64,000 bases of DNA from Siphonodentalium dalli (lineage: Eukaryota > Mollusca > Scaphopoda > Gadilida > Siphonodentaliidae): NCBI GenBank assembly GCA_032622095.1, contig CP136069.1:35874194-35938193 (forward strand). The letters run 5' to 3'. The first letter of the stretch is position 1, and the number at the start of each line of letters is the position of its first letter. The notes under the pieces are model-generated. The model was not told the DNA's origin. It ran no database searches and saw nothing but the letters and a program-made list of their open reading frames with translations. Positions 26,148 to 38,323 of the stretch are shown here, piece after piece. The position numbers and the translations under genes are program-made.

Positions 26148-27643
26148 GGCCCCATATAATGCCCAGTATTTTTGAAAGCGACTGTACTTTGCATCTGCAC
26201 GGGCAAAATCCCTTTAACCTTTTGGACACTTTTATCGTATCAATGTGCAAGCAGGCATGTTTCGCGATAGGACGGCACATTCGGTCGCAGGCCGGACCTC
26301 ACGATTTGGCTAATGAGCAGGGGTTGGGAGTTGGATAATTGGGGTGGGGCAGGCTGTTTGAGGCCCCATAAAATGCCCAGTATTTTTGAAAGTGACTGTA
26401 CTTTGCATATGCACAGGCAAAATCCCTTTAACGTTTTGGACACTTTTATCGTATCAATGTGCAAGCATGCATGTTTCGCAATAGGACGGCACATTCGGTC
26501 GCAGGCGGACCTCACGGTTTGGCTAATGAGCAGGGGTTGGGAGATGGATAATTGGGGTGGGGCAGGCTATTTGAGGCCCCATAAAATGCCTAGTATTTTT
26601 GAAAGCGACTGTACTTTGCATCTGCACGGGCAAAATCCCTTTAACGTTTTTGACACTTTTATCGTATCAATCTGCAAGCATGCATGTTTCGCGATAGGAC
26701 GGCACATTCGGTCGCAGGCCGAACCTCGCGATTTGGCTAATGAGCAGGGGTTGGGAGTTGGATAATTGGGGTGGGGCAGGCTGTTTGAGGCCCCATATAA
26801 TGCCCAGTGTTTTTGAAAGCGACTGTACATTGCATCTGCACGGGCAAAATCCCTTTAACGTTTTGGACACTTTTATCGTATCAATGTGCAAGCAGGCATG
26901 TTTCGCGATAGGATGGCACATTCGGTCGCAGGCCGGACCTCACGGTTTGGCTAATGAGCAGGGGTTGGGAGTTGGATAATTGGGTGGGGCAGGCTGGTTG
27001 AGGCCCCATATAATGCCCAGTATTTTTGAAAGCGACTGTACTTTGCATCTGCACGGGCAAAATCCCTTTAACCTTTTGGACACTTTTATCGTATCAATGT
27101 GCAAGCAGGCATGTTTCGCGATAGGACGGCACATTCGGTCGCAGGCCGGACCTCACGGTTTGGCTAATGAGCAGGGGTTGGGAGTTGGATAATTGGGGTG
27201 GGGCAGGCTGTTTGAGGCCCCATAAAATGCCCAGTATTTTTGAAAGTGACTGTACTTTGCATATGCACAGGCAAAATCCCTTTAACGTTTTGGACACTTT
27301 TATCGTATCAATGTGCAAGCAGGCATGTTTCGCAATAGGACGGCACATTCGGTCGCAGGCGGACCTCACGGTTTGGCTAATGAGCAGGGGTTGGGAGATG
27401 GATAATTGGGGTGGGGCAGGCTATTTGAGGCCCCATAAAATGCCTAGTATTTTTGAAAGCGACTGTACTTTGCATCTGCACGGGCAAAATCCCTTTAACG
27501 TTTTTGACACTTTTATCGTATCAATGTGCAAGCATGCATGTTTCGCGATAGGACGGCACATTCGGTCGCAGGCCGAACCTCACGATTTGGCTAATGAGCA
27601 GGGGTTGGGAGTTGGATAATTGGGATGGGGCAGGCTGTTTTGA
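26148..27643. repeat. 4-monomer tandem duplication (854-bp period) with trimer block T
   Basis: Copy 1 (26148-27001) is trimer T plus a ccatataatg/cagtgtttttg monomer. Copy 2 (27002-27643) is trimer T again, after which the sequence leaves for a cacttgtatc monomer. The period is 854 rather than 856 because two of the four monomers are 213 bp. Copy 1 has private changes (atctgcaagcatgc, cctcgcgattt), so copy 2 is closer to the block at 24221. Confidence 0.82.
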
Positions 27644-28500
27644 GGCCCCATAAAATGCCCAGTATTTTTGAAAGCGACTGTACTTTGCATCTGCACGGGC
27701 AAAATCCCTTTAACGTTTTGGACACTTGTATCGTATCAATGTGCAAGCAGGCATGTTTCGCGATAGGACGGCACATTCGGTCGCAGGCCGGACCTCACGG
27801 TTTGGCTAATGAGCAGGGGTTGGGAGTTGGATAATTGGGGTGGGGCAGGCTGTTTGAGGCCCCATAAAATGCCCAGTATTTTTGAAAGCGACTGTACATT
27901 GCATCTGCACGGTCAAAATCCCTTTAACGTTTTGGACACTTTTATCGTATCAATGTGCAAGCAGGCATGTTTCGCGATAGGATGGCACATTCGGTCGCAG
28001 GCCGGACCTCACGGTTTGGCTAATGAGCAGGGGTTGGGAGTTGGATAATTGGGGTGGGGCAGGCTGTTTGAGGCCCCATAAAATGCCCAGTATTTTTGAA
28101 AGCGACTGTACTTTGCATCTGCCCGGGCAAAATCCCTTTAACGTTTTGGACACTTTTATCGTATCAATGTGCAAGCAGGCATGTTTCGCGATATGACGGC
28201 ACATTCGGTCGCAGGCCGAACCTCACGGTTTGGCTAATGAGCAGGGGTTGGGAGTTGGATAATTGGGATGGGGCAGGCTGTTTTGAGGCCCCATAAAATG
28301 CCCAGTATTTTTGAAAGCGACTGTACTTTGCATCTGCACGGGCAAAATCCCTTTAACGTTTTGGACACTTGTATCGTATCAATGTGCAAGCAGGCATGTT
28401 TCGCGATAGGACGGCACATTCGGTCGCAGGCCGGACCTCACGGTTTGGCTAATGAGCAGGGGTTGGGAGTTGGATAATTGGGGTGGGGCAGGCTGTTTGA
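27644..28500. repeat. Four linking monomers
   Basis: In order: cacttgtatc, acattgc/ggatgg (with cggtcaaaatcc), ctgcccggg/gatatgacgg and cacttgtatc types. This is the same set used around 14 kb and 51 kb. No other sequence is present. Confidence 0.8.
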
Positions 28501-30212
28501 GGCCCCATAAAATGCCCAGTATTTTTGGAAGCGACTGTACATTGCATCTGCACGGGCAAAATCCCTTTAACGTTTTGGACACTTTTATCGTATCAATGTG
28601 CAAGCAGGCATGTTTCGCGATAGGATGGCACATTCGGTCGCAGGCCGGACCTCACGGTTTGGCTAAAGAGCAGGGGTTGGGAGTTGGATAATTGGGGTGG
28701 GGCAGGCTGTTTGAGGCCCCATAAAATGCCCAGTATTTTTGAAAGCGACTGTACTTTGCATCTGCCCGGGCAAAATCCCTTTAACGTTTTGGACACTTTT
28801 ATCGTATCAATGTGCAAGCAGGCATGTTTCGCGATATGACGGCACATTCGGTCGCAGGCCGGACCTCACGGTTTGGCTAATGAGCAGGGGTTGGGAGTTG
28901 GATAATTGGGGTGGGGCAGGCTGTTTGAGGCTCAATAAAATGCCCAGTATTTTTGAAAGCGACTGTACTTTGCATATGCACTGGCAAAATCCCTTTAACG
29001 TTTTGGACACTTTTATCGTATCAATGTGCAAGCAGGCATGTTTCGCGATAGGACGGCACATTCGGTCGCAGGCCGAACCTCACGGTTTGGCTAATGAGCA
29101 GGGGTTGGGAGTTGGATAATTGGGGTGGGGCAGGCTGTTTGAGGCCCCATAAAATGCCCAGTATTTTTGAAAGTGACTGTACTTTGCATCTGCACGGGTA
29201 AAATCCCTTTAACGTTTTGAACACTGTTATCGTATCAATGTGCAAGCAGGCATGTCTCGAGATAGGACGGCACATTCTGTCGCAGGCCGGACCTCACTGT
29301 TTGGCTAATGAGCAGGGGTTGGGAGTTGGATAATTGGGGTGGGGCAGGCTGTTTGAGGCCCCATAAAATGCCCAGTATTTTTGGAAGCGACTGTACATTG
29401 CATCTGCACGGGCAAAATCCCTTTAACGTTTTGGACACTTTTATCGTATCAATGTGCAAGCAGGCATGTTTCGCGATAGGATGGCACATTCGGTCGCAGG
29501 CCGGACCTCACGGTTTGGCTAAAGAGCAGGGGTTGGGAGTTGGATAATTGGGGTGGGGCAGGCTGTTTGAGGCCCCATAAAATGCCCAGTATTTTTGAAA
29601 GCGACTGTACTTTGCATCTGCCCGGGCAAAATCCCTTTAACGTTTTGGACACTTTTATCGTATCAATGTGCAAGCAGGCATGTTTCGCGATATGACGGCA
29701 CATTCGGTCGCAGGCCGGACCTCACGGTTTGGCTAATGAGCAGGGGTTGGGAGTTGGATAATTGGGGTGGGGCAGGCTGTTTGAGGCTCAATAAAATGCC
29801 CAGTATTTTTGAAAGCGACTGTACTTTGCATATGCACTGGCAAAATCCCTTTAACGTTTTGGACACTTTTATCGTATCAATGTGCAAGCAGGCATGTTTC
29901 GCGATAGGACGGCACATTCGGTCGCAGGCCGAACCTCACGGTTTGGCTAATGAGCAGGGGTTGGGAGTTGGATAATTGGGGTGGGGCAGGCTGTTTGAGG
30001 CCCCATAAAATGCCCAGTATTTTTGAAAGTGACTGTACTTTGCATCTGCACGGGTAAAATCCCTTTAACGTTTTGAACACTGTTATCGTATCAATGTGCA
30101 AGCAGGCATGTTTCGCGATAGGACGGCACATTCGGTCGCAGGCCGGACCTCACGGTTTGGCTAATGAGCAGGGGTTGGGAGTTGGATAATTGAGGTGGGG
30201 CAGGCTGGTTGA
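28501..30212. repeat. 4-monomer tandem duplication (2 x 856 bp)
   Basis: Copies 28501-29356 and 29357-30212 share the rare markers ttttggaagcg, gctaaagagcagg, gaggctcaataaaatg with catatgcactgg, and cgggtaaaatcc with gttttgaacactgtt, each 856 bp apart. Only the last monomer differs visibly (gtctcgagatagg and attctgtcg in the first copy). This contains the earliest gaggctcaat monomers in the window. Confidence 0.9.
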
Positions 30213-32316
30213 GGCCTCATAAAATGCCCAGTATTTTTGAAAGCGACTGTACTTTGCATCTGCACAGGCAAAATCCCTTTAACGTTTTTGACACTTTTAT
30301 CGTATCAATGTGCAAGCAGGCATGTTTCGCGATATGACGGCACATTCGGTCGCAGTCCGAACCTCACGGTTTGGCTAATGGGCAGGGGTTGGGAGTTGGA
30401 TAATTGGGGTGGGGCAGGCTGTTTTGAGGCCCATAAAATGCCCAGTATTTTTGAAAGCGACTGTACTTTGCATCTGCACGGGCAAAATCCCTTTAACGTT
30501 TTGGACACTTTTATCGTATCAATGTGCAATCAGGCATGTTTCACGATAGGACGGCACATTCGGTCGCAGGCCGGACCTCACGGTTTGGCTAATGAGCAGG
30601 GGTTGGAAGTTGGATACTTGGGGTGGGGCAGGCTGTTTGAGGCCCCATAAAATGCCCAGTATTTTTGAAAGCGACTGTACTTTGCATATGCACATGCAAA
30701 CTCCCTTTAACGTTTTGGACACTTTTATCGTATCAATGTGCAAGCAGGCATGTTTCGCGATAGGACGGCACATTCGGTCGCAGGCCGGACCTCACGGTTT
30801 GGCTAATGAGCAGGGGTTGGGAGTTGGATCATTGGGGTGGGGCAGGCTGTTTGAGGCTCAATAAAATGCCCAGTATTTTTGAAAGCGACTGTACTTTGCA
30901 TATGCACTGGCAAAATCCCTTTAACGTTTTGGACACTTTTATCGTATCAATGACGAATGTGCAAGCAGGCATGTTTCGCGATAGGACGGCACATTCGGTC
31001 GCAGGCCGGACCTCACGGTTTGGCTAATGAGCAGGGTTGGGAGTTGGATAATTGGGGTGGGGCAGGCTGTTTGAGGCCCCATAAAATGCCCAGTATTTTT
31101 GAAAGCGACTGTACTTTGCATCTGTACGGGCAAAATCCCTTTAACGTTTTGGACACTTTTATCGTATCAATGTGCAAGCAGGCATGTTTCGCGATAGGAC
31201 GGCACATTCGGTCGCAGGCCGGACCTCACGGTTTGGCTAATGAGCAGGGGTTGGGAATTGGATAATTGGGGTGGGGCAGGCTGTTTGAGGCCCCATAAAA
31301 TGCCCAGTATTTTTGAAAGCGACTGTACTTTGCATCTGCACGGGCAAAATCCCTTTAACGTTTTGAACACTGTTATCGTATCAATGTGCAAGCAGGCATG
31401 TTTCGCGATAGGACGGCACATTCGGTCGCAGGCCGGACCTCACGGTTTGGCTAATGAGCAGGGGTTGGGAGTTGGATAATTGAGGTGGGGCAGGCTGGTT
31501 GAGGCCTCATAAAATGCCCAGTATTTTTGAAAGCGACTGTACTTTGCATCTGCACAGGCAAAATCCCTTTAACGTTTTTGACACTTTTATCGTATCAATG
31601 TGCAAGCAGGCATGTTTCGCGATATGACGGCACATTCGGTCGCAGTCCGAACCTCACGGTTTGGATAATGAGCAGGGGTTGGGAGTTGGATAATTGGGGT
31701 GGGGCAGGCTGTTTTGAGGCCCATAAAATGCCCAGTATTTTTGAAAGCGACTGTACTTTGCATCTGCACGGGCAAAATCCCTTTAACGTTTTGGACACTT
31801 TTATCGTATCAATGTGCAATCAGGCATGTTTCACGATAGGACGGCACATTCGGTCGCAGGCCGGACCTCACGGTTTGGCTAATGAGCAGGGGTTGGAAGT
31901 TGGATACTTGGGGTGGGGCAGGCTGTTTGAGGCCCCATAAAATGCCTAGTATTTTTGAAAGCGACTGTACTTTGCATATGCACATGCAAACTCCCTTTAA
32001 CGTTTTGGACACTTTTATCGTATCAATGTGCAAGCAGGCATGTTTCGCGATAGGACGGCACATTCGGTCGCAGGCCGGACCTCACGGTTTGGCTAATGAG
32101 CAGGGGTTGGGAGTTGGATCATTGGGGTGGGGCAGGCTGTTTGAGGCTCAATAAAATGCCCAGTATTTTTGAAAGCGACTGTACTTTGCATATGCACTGG
32201 CAAAATCCCTTTAACGTTTTGGACACTTTTATCGTATCAATGACGAATGTGCAAGCAGGCATGTTTCGCGATAGGACGGCACATTCGGTCGCAGGCCGGA
32301 CCTCACGGTTTGGCTA
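30213..32316. repeat. 6-monomer tandem duplication (1,290-bp period)
   Basis: Copy 1 is 30213-31502. Copy 2 runs from 31503 to about 32316 and then diverges. Shared rare features are attgaggtgggg with ggttgaggcctcat at the entry, gatatgacgg with cgcagtccgaacc, the one-C-short ggcccat, gtgcaatcagg with tttcacgat, catatgcacatgc, ggatcattgg and an identical 7-bp insertion. The first four of these monomers recur again from 35578. Confidence 0.88.
30953..30959. other. 7-bp insertion (acgaatg) within a monomer
   Basis: The usual atcaatgtgcaag reads atcaatgacgaatgtgcaag, so acgaatg is inserted after caatg and partly repeats it. The same insertion occurs at 32243-32249, exactly one 1,290-bp period later. 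It is absent from the otherwise similar monomers near 36.3 and 37.8 kb. Confidence 0.85.
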
Positions 32317-34722
32317 ATGATCAGGGGTTGTGAGTTGGATAATTGGGGTGGGGCAGGCATTTTGAGGCCCCATAAAATGCCTAGTATTTTTGAAAGCGAC
32401 TGTACTTTGCATCTACACGGGCAAAATCCCTTTAACGTTTTGGACACTTTTATCGTATCAATGTGCAAGCAGGCATGTTTCGCGATAGGACGGCACATTC
32501 GGTCGCAGGCCGGACCTCACGGTTTGGCCAATGAGCAGGGGTTGGAAGTTGGATAATTGGGGTGGGGCAGGCTGTTTGAGGCCCCATAAAATGCCCAGTA
32601 TTTTTGAAAGCGACTGTACTTAGCATATGCACAGGCAAAATCCCTTTAACGTTTTGGACACTTTTATCGTATAAATGTGCAAGCAGGCATGTTACGCGAT
32701 AGGACGGCACATTCGGTCGCAGGCCGGCCCTCACGGTTTGGCTAATGAGCAGGGGTTGGGAGTTGGATAATTGGGGTGGGGCAGGCTGTTTGAGGCCCCA
32801 TAAAATGCCCAGTATTTTTGAAAGCGACTGTACTTTGCATCTGCACGGGCAAAATCCCTTTAACGTTTTGGACACTTTTATCGTATCAATGTGCAAGCAG
32901 GCATGTTTCGCGATATGACGGCACATTCTGTCGCAGGCCGGACCTCACTGTTTGGCTAATGAGCAGGGGTTGGGAGTTGGATAATTGGGGTGGGGCAGGC
33001 TGTTTGAGGCCCCATAAAATGCCCAGTATTTTTGAAAGCGACTGTACATTGCATCTGCACGGGCAAAATCCCTTTAACGTTTTGGACACTTTTATCGTAT
33101 CAATGTGCAAGCAGGCATGTTACGCGATAGGACGGCACATTCGGTCGCAGGCCGGCCCTCACGGTTTGGCTAATGAGCAGGGGTTGGGAGTTGGATAATT
33201 GGGGTGGGGCAGGCTGTTTGAGGCCCCATAAAATGCCCAGTATTTTTGAAAGTGACTGTACTTTGCATCTGCACGGGCAAAATCCCATTAACGTTTTGGA
33301 CACTTTTATCGTATCAATGTGCAAGCAGGCATGTTTCGCGATAGGACGGCACATTCGGTCGCAGGCCGGACCTCACGGTTTGGCTAATGAGCAGGGGTTG
33401 GGAGTTGGATAATTGGGGTGGGGCAGGCTGTTTGAGGCCCCATAAAATGCCCAGTATTTTTGAAAGCGACTGTACATTGCATCTGCACGGGCAAAATCCC
33501 TTTAACGTTTTAGACACTTTTATCGTATCAATGTGCAAGCAGGCATGTTTCGCGATAGGATGGCACATTCGGTCGCAGGCCGGACCTCACGGTTTGGCTA
33601 ATGAGCAGGGGTTGGGAGTTGGATAATTGGGGTGGGGCAGGCTGTTTGAGGCCCCATCAAATGCCCAGTATTTTTGAAAGCGACTGTACTTTGCATCTGC
33701 CCGGGCAAAATCCCTTTAACGTTTTGGACACTTTTATCGTATCAATGTGCAAGCAGGCATGTTTCGCGATATGACGGCACATTCGGTCGCAGGCCGAACC
33801 TCACGGTTTGGCTAATGAGCAGGGGTTGGGAGTTGGATAATTGGGATCGGGCAGGCTGTTTTGAGGCCCCATAAAATGCCCAGTATTTTTGAAAGCGACT
33901 GTACTTTGCATCTGCACGGGCAAAATCCCTTTAACGTTTTGGACACTTGTATCGTATCAATGTGCAAGCAGGCATGTTTCGCGATAGGACGGCACATTCG
34001 GTCGCAGGCCGGACCTCACGGTTTGGCTAATGAGCAGGAGTTGGGAGTTGGATAATTGGGGTGGGGCAGGCTGTTTGAGGCCCCATAAAATGCCCATTAT
34101 TTTTGAAAGTGACTGTACATTGCATCTGCACGGGCAAAATCCCTTTAACGTTTTGGACACTTTTATCGTATCAATGTGCAAGCAGGCATGTTTCGCGATA
34201 GGATGGCACATTCGGTCGCAGGCCGGACCTCACGGTTTGTCTGATGAGCAGGGGTTGGGAGTTGGATAATTGGGGTGGGGCAGGCTGTTTGAGGCCCCAT
34301 AAAATGCCCAGTATTTTTGAAAGCGACTGTACGTTGCATCTGCCCGGGCAAAATCCCTTTAACGTTTTGGACACTTTTATCGCATCAATGTGCAAGCAGG
34401 CATGTTTCGCGATAGGACGGCACATTCGGTCGCAGGCCGGACCTCACGGTTTGGCTAATGAGCAGGGGTTGGAAGTTGGATAATTGGGGTGGGGCAGTCT
34501 GTTTAAAGGCCCCATAAAATGCCCAGTATTTTTGAAAGCGACTGTACTTTGCATATGCACAGGCAAAATCCCTTTAACGTTTTGGACACTTTTATCGTAT
34601 CAATGTGCAAGCAGGCATGTTTCGCGATAGGACGGCACATTCGGTCGCAGGCCGGACCTCACGGTTTGGCTAATGAGCAGGGGTTGGGAGTTGGATAATT
34701 GTGGTGGGCCAGGCTGTTTTAA
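32317..34722. repeat. Mosaic segment of about 11 monomers
   Basis: Begins with a gaggcattttgagg/cctag monomer and a tacttagcatatgc monomer whose pair recurs 5,530 bp later (32621 and 38151). It then holds gatatgacgg, acattgc, aagtgac/cccattaacg, ctgcccggg, cacttgtatc and cgcatcaatg copies. The first gttacgcg/ggccggcc monomers of the eastern half appear here (32.7 and 33.15 kb). All sequence is satellite. Confidence 0.78.
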
Positions 34723-36651
34723 GGCCCCATAAAATGCCCAGTATTTTTGAAAGCGACTGTACTTTGCATCTGCACGGGCAAAATCCCTTTAACGTTTTGG
34801 ACACTTTTATCGTATCAATGTGCAAGCAGGCATGTTTCGCGATATGACGGCACATTCGGTCGCAGGCCGGACCTCACGGTTTGGCTAATGAGCAGGGTTG
34901 GGAGTTGGATAATTGGGGTGGGGCAGGCTGTTTGAGGCCCCATAAAATGCCCAGTAATTTTTGAAAGCGACTGTACATTGCATATGCACGGGCAAAATCC
35001 CTTTAACGTTTTGGACACTTTTATCGTATCAATGTGCAAGCAGGCATGTTTCGCGATATGACGGCACATTCGGTCGCAGGCCGGACCTCACGGTTTGGCT
35101 AATGAGCAGGGTTGGGAGTTGGATAATTGGGGTGGGGCAGGCTGTTTGAGGCCCCATAAAATGCCCAGTATTTTTGAAAGCGACTGTACTTTGCATCTGT
35201 ACGGGCAAAATCCCTTTAACGTTTTGGACACTTTTATCGTATCAATGTGCAAGCAGGCATGTTTCGCGATAGGACGGCACATTCGGTCGCAGGCCGGACC
35301 TCACGGTTTGGCTAATGAGCAGGGGTTGGGAGTTGGATAATTGGGGTGGGGCAGGCTGTTTGAGGCCCCATAAAATGCCCAGTATTTTTGAAAGCGACTG
35401 TACTTTGCATCTGCACGGGCAAAATCCCTTTAATGTTTTGAACACTTTTATCGTATCAATGTGCAAGCAGGCATGTTTCGCGATAGGACGGCACATTCGG
35501 TCGCAGGCCGGACCTCACGGTTTGGCTAATGAGCAGGGGTTGGGAGTTGGATAATTGAGGTGGGGCAGGCTGGTTGAGGCCTCATAAAATGCCCAGTATT
35601 TTTGAAAGCGACTGTACTTTGCATCTGCACAGGCAAAATCCCTTTAACGTTTTTGACACTTTTATCGTATCAATGTGCAAGCAGGCATGTTTCGCGATAT
35701 GACGGCACATTCGGTCGCAGTCCGAACCTCACGGTTTGGCTAATGAGCAGGGGTTGGGAGTTGGATAATTGGGGTGGGGCAGGCTGTTTTGAGGCCCATA
35801 AAATGCCCAGTATTTTTGAAAGCGACTGTACTTTGCATCTGCACGGGCAAAATCCCTTTAACGTTTTGGACACTTTTATCGTATCAATGTGCAAGCAGGC
35901 ATGTTTCACGATAGGACGGCACATTCGGTCGCAGGCCGGACCTCACGGTTTGGCTAATGAGCAGGGGTTGGAAGTTGGATACTTGGGGTGGGGCAGGCTG
36001 TTTGAGGCCCCATAAAATGCCCAGTATTTTTGAAAGCGACTGTACTTTGCATATGCACATGCAAAATCCCTTTAACGTTTTGGACACTTTTATCGTATCA
36101 ATGTGCAAGCAGGCATGTTTCGCGATAGGACGGCACATTCGGTCGCAGGCCGGACCTCACGGTTTGGCTAATGAGCAGGGGTTGGGAGTTGGATAATTGG
36201 GGTGGGGCAGGCTGTTTGAGGCTCAATAAAATGCCCAGTATTTTTGAAAGCGACTGTACTTTGCATATGCACTGGCAAAATCCCTTTAACGTTTTGGACA
36301 CTTTTATCGTATCAATGTGCAAGCAGGCATGTTTCGCGATAAGACGGCACATTCGGTCGCAGGCCGGACCTCACGGTTTGGCTAATGAGCAGGGGTTGGG
36401 AGTTGGATAATTGGGGGGGGGGGGGAGGCATTTTGAGGCCCCATAAAATGCCTAGTATTTTTGAAAGCGACTGTACTTTGCATCTACACGGGCAAAATCC
36501 CTTTAACGTTTTGGACACTTTTATCGTATCAATGTGCAAGCAGGCATGTTTCGCGATAGGACGGCACATTCGGTCGCAGGCCGGACCTCACGGTTTGGCT
36601 AATGAGCAGGGGTTGGGAGTTGGATAATTGTGGTGGGGCAGGCTGTTTTAA
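34723..36651. repeat. 9-monomer duplication, copy 1 (1,929 bp)
   Basis: Entry after ataattgtggtgggccagg ctgttttaagg. Contains gatatgacgg monomers with the short gcagggttggg, the cagtaattttt/catatgcacggg monomer, a catctgtacgg monomer, the attgaggtgggg to ggaagttggatacttgg series also seen at 30213, and a 13-G tract. The order repeats from 36652. Confidence 0.82.
36413..36425 (+). other. Poly-G tract, 13 bp
   Basis: Here the usual ggggtggggcagg becomes an unbroken run of 13 G followed by aggcattttgagg. A 12-G version lies at 37873-37884 in the duplicated copy. The related monomer near 32345 keeps the interrupted ggggtggggcaggcatt. Confidence 0.85.
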
Positions 36652-37219
36652 GGCCCCATAAAATGCCCAGTATTTTTGAAAGCGACTGTACTTTGCATCT
36701 GCACGGGCAAAATCCCTTTAACGTTTTGGACACTTTTATCGTATCAATGTGCAAGCAGGCATGTTTCGCGATATGACGGCACATTCGGTCGCAGGCCGGA
36801 CCTCACGGTTTGGCTAATGAGCAGGGTTGGGAGTTGGATAATTGGGGTGGGGCAGGCTGTTTGAGGCCCCATAAAATGCCCAGTAATTTTGAAAGCGACT
36901 GTACATTGCATATGCACGGGCAAAATCCCTTTAACGTTTTGGACACTTTTATCGTATCAATGTGCAAGCAGGCATGTTTCGCGATATGACGGCACATTCG
37001 GTCGCAGGCCGGACCTCACGGTTTGGCTAATGAGCAGGGTTGGGAGTTGGATAATTGGGGTGGGGCAGGCTGTTTGAGGCCCCATAAAATGCCCAGTATT
37101 TTTGAAAGCGACTGTACTTTGCATCTGTACGGGCAAAATCCCTTTAACGTTTTGGACACTTTTATCGTATCAATGTGCAAGCAGGCATGTTTCGCGATAG
37201 GACGGCACATTCGGTCGCA

Positions 37220-37221
37220 GT
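37220..37221. other. Out-of-register deletion junction
   Basis: The text passes from attcggtcgcag directly to ttggataattgg, skipping 40 bp of monomer. Alignment to the parental copy shows the true loss is two whole monomers plus those 40 bp. Only 2-3 bp of microhomology (ag or agt) is visible at the joint. Confidence 0.85.
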
Positions 37222-37872
37222 TGGATAATTGGGGTGGGGCAGGCTGTTTTGAGGCCCATAAAATGCCCAGTATTTTTGAAAGCGACTGTACTTTGCATCT
37301 GCACGGGCAAAATCCCTTTAACGTTTTGGACACTTTTATCGTATCAATGTGCAAGCAGGCATGTTTCACGATAGGACGGCACATTCGGTCGCAGGCCGGA
37401 CCTCACGGTTTGGCTAATGAGCAGGGGTTGGAAGTTGGATACTTGGGGTGGGGCAGGCTGTTTGAGGCCCCATAAAATGCCCAGTATTTTTGAAAGCGAC
37501 TGTACTTTGCATATGCACATGCAAAATCCCTTTAACGTTTTGGACACTTTTATCGTATCAATGTGCAAGCAGGCATGTTTCGCGATAGGACGGCACATTC
37601 GGTCGCAGGCCGGACCTCACGGTTTGGCTAATGAGCAGGGGTTGGGAGTTGGATAATTGGGGTGGGGCAGGCTGTTTGAGGCTCAATAAAATGCCCAGTA
37701 TTTTTGAAAGCGACTGTACTTTGCATATGCACTGGCAAAATCCCTTTAACGTTTTGGACACTTTTATCGTATCAATGTGCAAGCAGGCATGTTTCGCGAT
37801 AGGACGGCACATTCGGTCGCAGGCCGGACCTCACGGTTTGGCTAATGAGCAGGGGTTGGGAGTTGGATAATT

Positions 37873-37884
37873 GGGGGGGGGGGG
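37873..37884 (+). other. Poly-G tract, 12 bp
   Basis: Duplicated counterpart of the 13-G tract at 36413, one G shorter, in the same monomer context (followed by aggcattttgagg). The length difference fits slippage or a base-calling error. Confidence 0.85.
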
Positions 37885-38323
37885 AGGCATTTTGAGGCCC
37901 CATAAAATGCCTAGTATTTTTGAAAGCGACTGTACTTTGCATCTACACGGGCAAAATCCCTTTAACGTTTTGGACACTTTTATCGTATCAATGTGCAAGC
38001 AGGCATGTTTCGCGATAGGACGGCACATTCGGTCGCAGGCCGGACCTCACGGTTTGGCCAATGAGCAGGGGTTGGAAGTTGGATAATTGGGGTGGGGCAG
38101 GCTGTTTGAGGCCCCATAAAATGCCCAGTATTTTTGAAAGCGACTGTACTTAGCATATGCACAGGCAAAATCCCTTTAACGTTTTGGACACTTTTATCGT
38201 ATCAATGTGCAAGCAGGCATGTTACGCGATAGGACGGCACATTCGGTCGCAGGCCGGCCCTCACGGTTTGGCTAATGAGCAGGGGTTGGGAGTTGGATAA
38301 TTGTGGTGGGGCAGGCTATTTGA

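Larger units (their letters stand above)
36652..38323. repeat. 9-monomer duplication, copy 2, carrying a 468-bp internal deletion
   Basis: Matches copy 1 at an offset of 1,928-1,929 up to 37220 and at 1,460 from 37221 onward. The offset change means 468 bp equivalent to 35293-35760 is missing. After the gaggcattttgagg monomer it departs into the tacttagcatatgc and gttacgcg/ggccggcc monomers shared with 32.6 kb. Confidence 0.82.

Noticed and set aside
34236-34262. Hammerhead ribozyme core (ctgatgagcagg at about 34240, ctaatgagcagg elsewhere, gaaag downstream), since some satellites carry ribozymes
   Set aside because: The usual monomer has ctaatga, not ctgatga. The only gaaa lies about 80 bases downstream and the flanks cannot pair to form stem II. 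No matching core was seen on the other strand.
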